A program made the position numbers and the translations under genes. A model generated the notes under the pieces. The model was not told the origin of the DNA. It was given only the letters and a program-made list of their open reading frames with translations, and ran no database searches. A DNA stretch of 64,000 nucleotides from contig OX352773.1 of the NCBI GenBank assembly GCA_947095535.1, positions 88,508,670-88,572,669 on the forward strand. Reading direction: 5' to 3'. The DNA comes from Poecilobothrus nobilitatus. Its lineage: Eukaryota > Arthropoda > Insecta > Diptera > Dolichopodidae. This document shows positions 1 through 11,800 of this stretch, in pieces. Within the stretch, counting starts at the first letter, position 1; every line of letters begins with the position of its first letter.

Positions 1-2066
1 ATGGCCTTAATTAAAAATGTGTTATATAAAACAGTTTGTCAAAAAAATTGAAGACTGAAGTAATAACGCTTCATTTGTTTGCCCCTGTATCAACATTTTT
101 ACTAAATAAAATTTCGTTTATTTTTAAAGAAAACTCCTTTAACTCGTTAAAGTTTTTTTACTCGCTCCTTTGGAATTAAAAAATTTCAAGCGATAATTCG
201 GTTTTTATTAACATCCAGCGGAAGGTTGCTCCAGCTTCTTTCTGTTGCATGTATACATATTCTACACATACATAATGTGAGAAAATCACCTAAAAAAGTT
301 ATAGTTACCGTTAAAATAAAAATGGTATAAACATATTATTATTTTGTTTATTTATTTCCCATATTATATAATAAATTACAATAATATTAGTTCTCGGCTG
401 CTAAAGGCATTATGGGCTTGCTCATATTATTATAATTATGTAAAATAAAAATAAGTTTCCAATCTAAACTGCATTTAAAAAATATTGCATAATAATAATT
501 TTAACAAAAATATATTACCATTGGGAGTATGACTCACATTAAAGAATCAAAAGTCCCATGGGACTTTTAACAGTTTTTTTTAGGACTTTTGGCTTTGCAT
601 TAATTTCTGTGTTAAATGTACATAATTTTTCCTTTTTTTTCCTTTATCCCTACTTTTATTTCTTTCATGACATAGCCAATAGGATGCATTGAAAATAAAA
701 CTGTTTATATACATATATCTTTTATAAAAAATTTTTAATGAAACATTTGGTTTTGTATGTATAGAAAATATTAACATAATATTCAAGTTTTTTTGTGTAT
801 TTACTATGTTATATGTATGTTAAGAAAGATGAAAATGTAAAAAAAAAACTAAAAATTTGAGTCTTTCTTGAGATAGGTTACAATTTAAATCAATTTTTTG
901 GCGCGGAAGTAAACAAAAAAAATTATATGCTATATAAATAAATATTATCGTCTTTAAACAAAAATTTGAATTTTTTTTAGGAATAAGGATGGGTCAAATT
1001 TTCCATTAAAAAACCAATAGTCTATCTAACTTATAAACAACTAACTTATTAGCAACTAATAAGTTTCATTTTTACTCCTTAAAAGCTGAAGAATTGACGG
1101 TTTGGCGTGGAAAATGATGGCTCACACAAAACACGGGCTCGCATTGAATCAGATTTACCGAAATTTGTAAGCTATTTAAATAGTAGGAGCTTCTTAAACT
1201 TTGCAGTTTATAAAGTTCTTAGTGCTAAAGAAAAATTTTACACTTTTATAAAAAAAAGCCACATATAGGTAACTTAAATTTTCTATTATAACATTAATCC
1301 AATAATATTAAATTAATATCCTATGTAATAATTTATAAAAAAAAATTTCACAAGAAATAAATGGAACTCAAAAAAATTTTCATGTTATTGTCATTCCATT
1401 TATTATTATTGTATAGTAAGGAAAATCTACAACTAATGCCATCTATCTATTAAACTTGATATAAAACAAAATTCTTTTAAAATATACGAATAAAACCCAT
1501 TTTATATATAATATTTTATACCCATTTGAATAGTAAATTCTCATGATAATTGAAAAATTTCTGGAAAAAAAAAAATAAATCTTTTGGGAATTGAAAAAAA
1601 AAAATAAAATTAAAGCTGATATTCGGAAAATTCATTTTTGTGGTGGGTGAATAATAAATACGTATGTATGTATGTAATACTAGTTTTTCTATTGTTGTTT
1701 TTGTTTTTTTTTTTCATTTTTATCAAGTTTAAATATGCTTTTCTTTAAGTACAATATAATTTTTTTTTTAATTTTTAAATTATTGACATATTAACTTATT
1801 AAATTAAGGATGTATTCAAAAAGAAAATTGAAATTGCAATGGTAGCATTATGTATATTAACATTCTTTACTTGATCGGCCAATGACTAACATTTATTAGT
1901 GTTGGAACCTATTTTTAAAATAATCTTATGAAATAAAATCTAAATTTTCATTATACAATTAATTATAGTAGAGGATTCAAGCTTAAAAAAATAATAGAAT
2001 TCTTAGAATAATAAAAAGTAAAGTTCTTTAGTTATTTATTATTGATAATTAAAAATAAAATTTTAC
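1..2066. other. AT-rich non-coding DNA (possible first coding intron of the 2067-2160 gene)
   Basis: No open frame here looks like protein. The stretch has poly(A)/poly(T) tracts, a perfect 20-bp palindrome at 549-568, and a somewhat more complex patch at about 1085-1170 that I cannot classify. If the minus-strand exon at 2067-2160 is real, this is the start of the intron downstream of it, and the next exon lies outside the window. Confidence 0.4.
549..568. repeat. Perfect 20-bp palindrome
   Basis: AAAAGTCCCATGGGACTTTT reads the same on both strands. The 16-base string GAATCAAAAGTCCCAT overlapping its left half recurs at about 33,632-33,647, and a partial repeat, GGACTTTT, follows at 583-590. 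It could be a binding site for a dimeric protein or the remnant of a small foldback element. Function unknown. Confidence 0.7.
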
Positions 2067-2160
2067 CAGAATTTATTTCCTTATTATTTGCTTGAATTTT
2101 TTCAATTAATGTTTCAAGTCTTGAACTTGGACCACGATATAAAGCTGCTTTTAGAGCCAT
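2067..2160 (-). CDS. Candidate first coding exon of an unidentified host gene
   Basis: Read on the minus strand from the ATG at 2160-2158, the frame gives 31 codons beginning MALKAALYRGPSSR and continuing through a charged, helix-like LETLIEKIQ segment, then one extra base and a GTAAAA splice donor at 2066-2061. An in-frame TAA lies 24 bases upstream (2187-2185), which supports this ATG as the start. The ATG context (AAAAATGG) suits insect initiation. Codon content is balanced (Ala, Gly, Arg, Pro, Ser), unlike the Lys/Asn/Ile/Phe-rich translations of surrounding random AT-rich DNA. The intron would be phase 1, and no later exon is in the window. I do not recognise the protein with certainty; an N-terminus of an insect transcriptional regulator is a guess only. 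It is too short for most gene finders. The alternative is a chance open frame. Confidence 0.5.
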
Positions 2161-2984
2161 TTTTGACTTTGTTTTATTTTTCGGTTATTTTAATTTCAAA
2201 ATTTTGAATGTCCTTTTGTTTGTTTTGAATAAAATCTCAAACAACCATTATATCATAATTTTTATGTTTTTTATTTGACCGTTATTAGTACAAATAATCA
2301 CATGTTTTGAGTTTACATTTTTAAATTTTTCTTCCTTTACTTATTAAATTTTAGTTTTTAATTTTTTATAATTACTTTTTTTTTTACATAACAATTAAAT
2401 AATCACAATTTTATTAATTTATTTAAAATTTTTTTTATTATTCTTTATTTTAATATTAAACAAAAACTTGTGTTTACTTTCACAAAGGATATAACCAAAA
2501 AAAAAAAAAATTAAATTTTAATTTAGTTTATTTGAATTTTTACAAACTTTTCCATCAAAAATTAAACTTATTGATTAAAAAACTTATTTTAATTATTATT
2601 TATTTTAATTTTTCTTTTTAAACATATGTTTAATAAACCAAGAAAGAAAACCAAAATAAGATATCAAAAAGAAAAACATAACAAAATGCACAATACATTT
2701 TCCAAATAAACAAACAAACAAATGTAAAGAGTCCATATACGATTTCCGTATTAAATAACAAAAACGGTAACAATAAAATACGGTACTTAATACGGTATTT
2801 ATTTTTAATTTAATTTTTTTTTTTAAATTTTATATATTTCTAAAGACAAACATCCCGAACAGTTGAGCACCAAGAGTAGACTGAAAAAAACAAATTGTGT
2901 ACAATTTTCTTTCTGGTTTCCCATTTTTTGTTTTTTTTTTTTGCTTTCTTTTATTATTTTTTTTGTTTTTTTAGGGGGGTTCCT
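2161..2984 (-). other. Possible 5' untranslated region or upstream intron of the 2067-2160 exon
   Basis: Very AT-rich, with stops in every frame. Next to the ATG (2161-2187) the sequence is A-rich, as is usual for insect leaders. No strong polypyrimidine-AG acceptor is visible just upstream of the ATG on the minus strand, so the leader may be continuous to about 2.98 kb. This is inference. Confidence 0.25.
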
Positions 2985-3090
2985 TTTGCTGTCAGACTGA
3001 CTGTATGGTGCGCGCCTCTTCATTGTTCATGTGACGTTTTGTACTGTTGTGTGATGGTGTGTAGTGTACTGTTATTATAGGACTCTTTAG
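2985..3090 (-). promoter_or_regulatory. G+C-richer island, possible promoter or first non-coding exon
   Basis: This 100-bp patch stands out from its surroundings. On the minus strand it contains CTATAATAAC near 3078, ACGTCACATG near 3033 (a TGACGT/E-box-like composite), GGCGCGCACC near 3010, and a CAGTCAGTC string that resembles an arthropod initiator near 2995. It lies about 0.85 kb upstream of the candidate start codon on the same strand. No experiment or second promoter motif confirms it, and short open frames on both strands have no family resemblance. Confidence 0.2.
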
Positions 3091-5395
3091 AGAGTAAAAA
3101 AGTAAGAAAAAATAAATTATTAAATGGAAACTAACGCAACAATGGTGCTGTTTTACCAGCTCATAGCGTAAAGTTTTTTTTTTTTTTCTTTTTTTTGCTT
3201 TATATATTGTTTGAAAGGATGTATGTATGTTATAAATGTAAAGTAAATAAAAATATCATAATAGTATAGTAGATATTTATTATTTAAAGAGAAAAAAAGA
3301 ATACCCATATGAAAAACAAAAAGTTTCTTTTAAAGAGTAAATAACTCTATTATAAGAAAATTAAAGAGATATACAATTTTACTAAAATGAAAGAGTGAAA
3401 ATAAGATTATATAATATATAATATGTTGTTTTGTTTCTTTTTTTTAAATAAATTTTATAGTAAAATATTTTTTGTAACAATTTTATCTTATTATATATGA
3501 ACGGGGCAATAGATATATTATAATCTTAAATTCTTTCGATTTATTTTATATTATCTTAGGACTTACTTATATTATTATATCAGGTATTTGTCAGTGTTTC
3601 ATTGATGAATCTTAAAACAAGTATGATGAATAGTTTGTATTCTTGTAATTTGTATGGTCACCACAATTGACTCTAATCTATGTCGGCCCCTAATATGTAT
3701 AAATACAAATTTCGATAAAATCTTTTTAGTGCTCTACTTCAACATTTTTTATGAGTTCTGAAATCCTTTTAAGTATCTATAGTATATTAATTAATTTTTT
3801 AATTTTATATATAAATTATCGGTATACAAAACAATAATATACAATTTTATAATACTGTTAAGTGGTACCCTATGTTATTTTATTTTGCAATGCATTTGTT
3901 TACCTTTTCTTATTGTACTATTTGATATACATACATACAAATATGTATATATTTGTATTTTATGTATAAATAAAAAAGGATTCTTTGGAGTAAGCGAGTA
4001 CAATATTTTTATTCCACCAGATGCAAGTATTTTAGTTAATAATTCTCTGTGTTTATGCTCCTTCTACTGTGACGACAGCTACCATTATGCATAATGTGTT
4101 ACAACGTACTCAACTACTGTTATAATTTAGTATTATTTAGTGTGTGTATTTGGTGTTTTAATAATTTACTATTGTCGATTCGGTAATCGGTATGAAATAT
4201 ATGGACATATCTAATGAATTTTTTGTTATTGTTCTGTGTATACATATAATATTATGTTTATATTGTTTATATATGTATATATGTATATTATATTTTCATG
4301 TGCTCTCAATATTTGTTTTTTTATTCAAGTTCTCTGGTTGGTCGCTTTGGGACTGGGACTTAAAATTAAAATATGTACACAGTACAGCAAAACAAAAAAA
4401 AAAAAAAAAATGTAATAGAGAGTGTGTAGAAATATAAAATAAAAAAATACATAAGGTATGTACGAGTACCTATATATTTATTTTTTTTACTTTTATCTTT
4501 TTACTCTTTTTTTCTTTGTTATATTTGAATGATGATTTAGTTTTGTTGCTCATTTACTTATTTACCTATTTTTTTTTTGTTAATTTTTTTTTATTTACAA
4601 TTTATGTATTTTGTATTTTATTTATTTCCGATTTTCTGTTGTTTTTACTTTGATTCTTGAAGTATAATGTTGTGTTGTATTTACTGTATGTAATACAAAA
4701 ACAATTATTTTAACAAACAGAGGTAAATAACAAAATGAAATGAAAATTTGTAAAAAGTAAAGGTGTCAATTTTTTAATGAGTCCACCCGATTATTATTTT
4801 TCAAATCAGATTTACAAATAACAACAAAATGTAAACATTCATGGCAGCAATAATAAAAGAAAAAAAGGTTCTTTAAACACAAGCACAAGTTTCACAACAC
4901 AAATTAAAAATTTTTCTCATTGCTTCTCTTGAATTGGTTTTTTTTCCGTTTATTTTATATTATTTATTTATTTGTTTTATTTTTATTTTCATTTTGTTTT
5001 TTATTTATTTAAGTTTTTTTTTTGTTTTCAAATTTTGTTTGTATGATATATATATTGTATCGTAGTGGGGTTAACGGTAGGTGGCACCTATATAGATGAA
5101 TTGTTTTTATAATTTATTATATAGGCATTGTTATTAGCCTAGGTACCTACATAATAAAATATAATTTTTAATAGATTTGTTATTTATTATATTGTTATAA
5201 ATGTGTTGTGGATTTCATAAAAAAATTAAATTAAATGGGGTGGATTTCATAAAAAAAAAAAAATTCAAAGGCGGGAATAAAAATTTATTTTGTTACATAG
5301 CCTAATAGGTATGTAATTTATTCTTTATTAATTGTCGTTATTTACTTTTGTTTATTAGCGCTTAAGTTATATGTATGTATTCAAATTATTTGAAT
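3091..5395. other. AT-rich non-coding DNA
   Basis: No gene seen. Two slightly more complex patches occur at about 3985-4110 and 4330-4400, with no recognisable coding content on either strand. At 5190-5262 the string GTGGATTTCATAAAAAAA occurs twice, a short local duplication about 40 bp apart. TATG/ATAC microsatellite tracts are frequent. Confidence 0.5.
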
Positions 5396-5470
5396 TGAAA
5401 CAGGGTATTATAGAGTTTAGCGTACGTTTGAAACGCCCTCTACAAAAAGGGGCGTATCTAATTGGAGAGT
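5396..5470 (-). repeat. Fragment of the dispersed 'ATATACCC/GTTACAAAC' repeat (family F end)
   Basis: On the plus strand it reads CAGGGTATTATAGAGTTTAG then CGTACGTTTGAAACGCCCTC. It matches the general pattern of the ends at 35,490 and 59,650, where a GGTAT-AATA motif is followed after about 12 bases by an ACGTTTGT string. It is short and degraded. It is probably the end of a transposon-derived repeat, from memory of fly genomes. Confidence 0.45.
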
Positions 5471-5847
5471 TATTTTTATTGCAGTTTTTAATAAAAATAA
5501 AAAATGAAATTGGAACCTTAAGAAAAAAATATAAAGTAGATAGGTAAGTAAGTACATATATGTACCTATCTACATAATTTTTTTTCAACGTGTGAATAGA
5601 TAGGCAATGATTTTTGAGTTTTTCTTGTATATATAGGTAGTTCTTGTTCTTTTGGTGTCGTTTCAGTAATTCTTCAACGAGTTTTACCTTTTGTGAGTTT
5701 TTTTTCAATTTATTTCAAATCATAATTTTCCTATCCTTGTAATGCATCATAGTATCTTTAAAAAGAACATATACTTAGTGTATATTGATTTTGGTTTTTA
5801 GATATTTTTAACATGTATCTAACTGATTTTAATGTTTTTTTTTAGTT

Positions 5848-5987
5848 TATTTCCCTGTCACATAAATGTAGCTGTAGATGTCGAAAAGGAGGATTATTCT
5901 TACAACGTTTATAGGATTCGAAACCACACTCCCTCCGTGTTTACAACATGTTTCATACGCTCTTATTCAATAGACCATAGAGGCCCC
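5848..5987 (-). repeat. SINE group A copy 1 (tRNA-derived)
   Basis: Read on the minus strand it begins GGGGCCTCTATGGTCTATTG, a tRNA A-box-like stretch, then a hairpin-like anticodon region, ACACGGAGGGAGTGTGG and a degraded B box (TTTCGAATCC), followed by the non-tRNA body. It ends at the CATAAATG string that also ends copies at 8.7 and 37.3 kb. The A box and B box point to ancestry from a tRNA gene and RNA polymerase III. More diverged than the copy at 8719-8892. Confidence 0.8.
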
Positions 5988-7758
5988 TTTAATGTTTTTA
6001 AAATTCAATTTAATAAGTTTTGCATTAATTCCTATACCTATACACATTTTTTAAGTTTTTCTCTATATTTCAATTCTTATAATTCTAATTTCCACTTTTA
6101 TTTAATATTATGGATTTTATGGATAAAAGATTATGGATAAAAAAGAAATCCCTTTTTAACTAAGGACGAATTAGTGTTTATTATCTTTTTTATTTTGTTT
6201 TTCTATATATGCAACTTACACATAATTAGATTCAAGTATGTAGATATTTAATTAAATATGGAATTTTTTAACAAAACCATAATTTCTAACAGAAGATTGT
6301 AACTACTAATTACATGTTATTTCAAAATATGCTATTAATTTACATATACATATTTATATGCATTTTTCGAAAAATATCGTGAAAAAAAATACAAAGGAGT
6401 TATAAGCTCTAAGGAGTTATATTTTGTTTCTGAATATTTTAAAAGAAAAGGATGTTTTTTCTAAACTGATAAATTAATTTAAATTAAAGTAAATGGAAAA
6501 TATTTTTACTAAGTATAGCGTCTAAGAATCTAAGATTTACCCATAAATTTTCATTATATATTTATAATCATAAATTCATTATCTATAAATAAAAAATCAT
6601 AAGTTCTTTATCTAGATAAAAAAAACTTCAATTTGTGGAATAAGTTATAGGTACCTATTTATTTAATTTCGACATTTAAAAAGAACAATCATACAGGTAT
6701 TTATATATCTATTCTTATATAAATTATGTATATGAATAATAAGCTTAGTGCTTTTTTTGTAAATACATATATAGTAGATCACATTCTGATTATGGGAAAC
6801 AAATTATCCACTTATGCTATTTATGAGTGCCACTTTCCGAATAATTAATCTCTGGTTCTAATAGCTCATATTATATGCATAAATCCCTCAGTTTTACAAT
6901 TTAGTTTACGTTAATAAAAATACAAAATATATAAATGACGAATTTATTTTCTTAAAAATGAAATTATAATTTCTTAATTATTAATTGATTGAGTTATAAA
7001 TAATAAATCATTTAGAATGACTTATAATAAATGTTCCTATATACAATATACAGAAAGCAATTAAATTCTATTATTATACAATTAGAAAAAATAACATTCT
7101 GAATATATGAAATCAACAATATTTTGACAGTAATTAAGACTATAAAATCGAATAATTTTCTAATATTCATTTTTTAATTATTATTTAAAAGTTAAATATT
7201 CTGACATTAATCTGTTTTTTATTAGAATTAATTAAAATATCCAAACCTTTAATCTATAAAATTAATTAAAAAAACAAATGCACCTTGTAATTTTTTAAAA
7301 TAACAATAAATCTTTTAAAGTCTTAACAAGAATAAAAAAAAACTAATATCTTTACGTGATCATTACCTTAAACCAGCTTAAACCTTATTAATCCTTTCAA
7401 TTTCTTATTATTTTTGTTGTTTTTCAATCATTTTCTTCACGCTTCTGAAAGGTGCATTATGATGGATTATTGTTTTCTTTTTACTTTTTTAATTTAAAGG
7501 AATGATTTAAAGATTTAACGAAATTTTCTCAAAATCTATTAGTAATATATTATTTCGTTCAAAGTTTTAATAGAAATGGGTACGGAACCAACCACTGATA
7601 GTGTAAAACAGCTTGGCAGGTGTAATTTTTTTTTATAAAGAAAGTTACTATACCATGAGAAACAAAAAAGAATATTGGAAAATAATGTAATACTATAAGA
7701 TAACATTGTATAATGGTTTCGCAATTACAAATCAATCGAATCAAAATATATATTTTTT
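5988..7758. other. AT-rich non-coding DNA
   Basis: I see no gene, transposon motif or ordered repeat apart from short AT microsatellites. Frames are short and Lys/Asn/Ile-rich. A slightly more complex stretch at about 7570-7625 precedes the SINE at 7759 and may belong to it or to a neighbouring insertion. Confidence 0.5.
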
Positions 7759-8464
7759 TCCTTGGTAGTGTCAGATTCTTACTGAACCCACCCACCCTTT
7801 AGACAATATAATGGAATGAAACCCCTACCTGCTAACACAGTATATTGGCTAGGTAGTAGGGATAGGAAAGCATAAGACAATAGGATGCGGAAACATTGAA
7901 TTAGGAGTGGAACTGTAAGGCAACAATAAATCAGCCTATTATTATTACTATTTTGCAGTTAGTTACAATAGCCGTTACAACAGTTATAAAATACAGCAGT
8001 ATATAACACCTTCTTGCATAAGGTAATTATGGAAGGCAACCCCACTATCACTATATACAGCTACTATAGCAGCTATTATTATTATTATTATTATTATTGA
8101 TATTTAGTATTACTTATTAATATTATTATTATTTACTACAGACAGAGTCAGGACCATCAGTAGATTACAACGTGCATTAATATGTAACACTTTCTTGCAT
8201 GATATAACCAAAGATAGCTCCACTATAGCGGCTATTATTATTATTATTATTATTATTATTATCATATTATTATTATTATTGTTATTGCTAATTATTATAA
8301 TTATTATTATTATCATTAATTATACGATGTACATTATTACGATATAAAATTACTAAATATTTTTTATATATTACCTGACCGGGATTTGAACCCAAGATCC
8401 TCCAATTGAAAGCACTTAACCTTGCGACTTAACCACTACGCCATGAGTCACTTTGTCAAATAAA
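7759..8464 (-). repeat. SINE group C copy 1, long form with ATT arrays
   Basis: On the minus strand it begins with TTATTTGACAAAGTGACTCA, then an A box (TGGCGTAGTGGTTAAGTCGC at about 8443-8424) and a B box (GGTTCAAATCC at about 8391-8381). A body with several (AAT)n arrays follows, ending near CTGACACTACCAAGG at about 7775-7761. A shorter copy with the same order of blocks lies at 25,191-25,563. The 700-bp length is large for a SINE; part of it appears to be an internal duplication, since a 'GCTCCACTATAGCGGCTATT'-like block occurs twice (about 8045-8085 and 8215-8240) with its own ATT array each time. Confidence 0.75.
8071..8310. repeat. ATT/TAT microsatellite arrays inside the SINE
   Basis: Several runs of TAT/ATT triplets, the longest at about 8074-8098 and 8232-8263, separated by unique SINE sequence. 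The long open frame seen through them on the minus strand encodes only Ile/Asn runs and is not a gene. Confidence 0.9.
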
Positions 8465-8718
8465 ATATTCCCCATTTTGTTTTACTTTGGCTTAAAAAAT
8501 TTACCAAGTGATTAAGTGATTTAGATTCAACTTTTACTTCAATGATCCTTACAAAATATCTCGAGCTATCATTTTTACTAGCTTTATGTGCTTCTTCTTG
8601 TTCCTTTAATTCCCTCCATCTTTTTTTCTTTAACCTTCTAATAGTTAAACTACATAAATCTATTAAAATGAGATTAAAAACTTTTGATTAAAACTATATG
8701 TAATTTTTTTTTTTAGTG

Positions 8719-8892
8719 CATTCTCTGCCACATAAATGTAAACAGGAAATTACACAACCTTTCCTTTTCAGGCGTGGCTGTAAATGTCGTAAGGGGGAAT
8801 AACTCTTACGACGTGTGTGGCATTCGAACCCCACTCCCTCGGTGTTTACAGCGTATTTTATACGCTCTTACCCAGTAGGCCACAAATTCCCC
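8719..8892 (-). repeat. SINE group A copy 2, best-preserved
   Basis: The minus strand reads, in order: A box TGGCCTACTGGGTAAGAGCG, a palindromic anticodon-like arm (GCGTATAAAATACGC), CACCGAGGGAGTG, B box GGTTCGAATGCC, then a body with an 8-bp stem (GTCGTAAG at 8786-8793 pairing with CTTACGAC at 8805-8812), CGCCTGAAAAGGAAAGG and a tail ending ATTTATGTGGCAGAGAATGC. It is about 174 bp. This is the standard architecture of a tRNA-derived SINE: pol III head, body, and a tail presumably copied by a partner LINE. I would use this copy as the group reference. Confidence 0.88.
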
Positions 8893-11800
8893 ATGTAAAT
8901 TTATTCCAAAGTTTAGTTCTTTTTCTTCATATTTTAATTTTTTTTAAACTTTTACTACAAAATGATTAAAATATGTACATTAAATCTATTATATATAAAA
9001 TATATAGTTTGTGATATTTCTTGTACAAAAAGAGAAGAACTGCATTATAAGAATGAGATAAAAGTTCTGAAATTTTAATTTGCGTTAATAGATTTTTTGT
9101 ACATTTATAAGACTTTAATGTTCGAATTTTAAAATATTTAATAATATTTAAATAAATTCAAAAAGCATATTATTTAAAAAAGGCTCAAACTTCAAGCAAA
9201 TTAACATTTTAACTAAACTTAATAATATAATAAAATATCGGTATAGTCAGGCCAGGTCAAGTCAAGTCAAGCTAAAAGTCAAGACTATCATTCCAGCTAA
9301 GACGAGAAAACTCGTTGAAGTTAAGCCTAATAAAAAGTAGTTAAAATGTCACGTGCTATGTTAATATTTTAATATACATATATGTGTACTGCATTATTTA
9401 ACTTTTTATGTTTTGCGTTTAAAAAGAAAATTCATAAAAGAAAATAAAATAAAAACAAAATAAAACTCCATTACCTAAAAATAATTTTTTAACCTTATAT
9501 TTTTCTGTTAGAACCATAGAATAAATTTAAAATTGAGTTGTAATTTAAAAGTGACCATCTGTTTTAGATGATGAATGATGTCTATACATTTATTTATATG
9601 GAATTATGTACTTTTTTTTATAATTTATTTATATTTAAAAAAAATACTTTGAACAATATACATACATTTATCTCATCTTTGATAACAAATTTTATTATTC
9701 GAAAAAGGTTTTTTGTCATATTGTGAACATTTTTTTTTATTTATTGTTCGTATTGCATATATATTGTTTTTAATATATATTAATCATATTACATATTTAT
9801 ATATTATGTGCTCGCATGATAAATCGGTGTATCTTAAGATACATGTTTTTTCTCCTTTCTACTAGGACTTTCTACTTTCTATAGGGCATCCACTAAGTCA
9901 TTTATTATTCAAATTTGATTAAGTTTCAGTTATTGCAATCATTAGATTCACTAAGCTGTTGATTACTCGGTTGTAGACCTCAAGACACATGTGAAAAATA
10001 CCGATTTGTATCAAAATATGCAAATTAAATTTTTTTTTATCTAATTTTAATTGAAAATTATTCTATGATAGTCAATTTTGTGAAAGATTTCGGAATCAGT
10101 TTGACTAGAAATTTAGGAATTCAAAATTATTAAAAGTTTGGATAAGTATTTTTAGATAGGCTGTATAAAGAACTAAAATGCTTATTTCAAAATGATTGTT
10201 TTTATAATTTTATACTATTAATATATTTATTGAAATTTTTAATTATAGATCAAGGTGCTTTTATGAATTTTTGGCATTCGATAACAAAAATTTACTGTAT
10301 TTAATGGTAAAAATCTGGTCACCATTTATTATTTATTTTAAATTAAACATTATTCAGTTGAATGCTTTTGAATCAGGCGGCGCGTGCTACTTTTTGGTAG
10401 GAAAAATGAGCAACAAGTCATTAAGCAAACAAAAAAAAAAAAGAAAAAACAAAAAAAAACTGGCTATTCATCCAAAAAAAAATGTTTTGTAATTTTTTAT
10501 AGTGGTTTTAAAACAGAAAACATAAAAAAGGTACAACAAAATTATGAAACCAAATCATTTATTGAACCATGAACATAAATGATAATTTTCGGCGCAATAA
10601 TCAAATTACGATTGAGATTTACGAAATTGATTTTTAAATTTAATCGGAATTAAAAATGAATAATGAAAATCATCTTTGTTTTCAATAGATTGATTATCAC
10701 TTAAAAAAAAAAATATTGCACCATACACCGTTTTAAAGGATTATTGTATTTATACTTGAATTAAGATTTAGATATATTTTTTTTTGACAGGTGTTATTAT
10801 TGGTTTTTTAAAAGGGATTCTAAGTTTGTTAAAAAAACAAATAAAGTGATCCATGAAAATTACAATTATTTTTTTTTGTTATGAAATCTTGGAGGTTTTA
10901 TTTTAAATTCATACCATCTGTTGCAAATAAAATAATTTACTAAAATTTTGAATTGAATGATTTTGTAATAAACAAAAATTATAATAACGTAAAAAAGAAG
11001 GTTTTGATTTTTAAAAATTACAATTTCTTCAATTTTCTTTTGATGAAAGATTAGGTTTGCTACCAGCAAAGTAATTTTGTGCTTTTTACATATTAATAAT
11101 TTGGTCTATAAGCATTTCTCTATTAACAATTTAACAATGGTTTGTAAATTGTAATTAAGGATTACATGCGTTTAAACTTGAAAATAAGATATAAATAGGG
11201 CAAAATATTCGAATAAGCTAACATCAAAGCATGAAAATGTTATTCTGGAAAATTAAAAAAAGCTGCGGATGCTTTTGGTATTTCAAATTGTCCCTTTTTA
11301 AAAATTATATTTACTTTAATTAGGTACCAGACCTGTATATTAATAAAAAATTATTTGAAAATTTTGGTGAAATATTTGCACATACATAGCAATTAAAGCT
11401 ATTTTGAGTTTTTAATTTTTTTAAGGCAAATTGGGTTTTTTGAAAAAAATTTTACATAAAGAAAATAAGTTTAGGTTTGGAGATATCTGAATTCTATAAT
11501 AAAGGATAATAGAACCGAAATTTAATTATTTAATTTCCGTTATTATAGTATAATCTTTTGAAAATATAAAGATATGTATATGTAGCAATAATAGATTGTG
11601 CGTCTTATTTTTTCAAGAAATCTAGAAAACACTAAAATTTTTTTAAGTTTTGTAAAGATTTTTTTTTTAAGTCGAAATATAATTTGCAACTAAAGTATCA
11701 AGAAGATGATATTAATTCAATTTTTAAAGTAAAGTTAAATAATTGGCATCAAAACAAAACAACAAAAACAAGTCATTTTTTAAATAAGAACAACCGAAAT

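Noticed and set aside
2823..3080. Short open frames on both strands over the island at 3 kb
   Set aside because: Low-complexity Phe/Lys-rich cores with no domain; the island is better explained as a promoter or untranslated exon, if anything.
8110..8316. Minus-strand open frame of mostly Ile and Asn
   Set aside because: It is the translation of ATT microsatellite arrays inside a SINE, not a gene.
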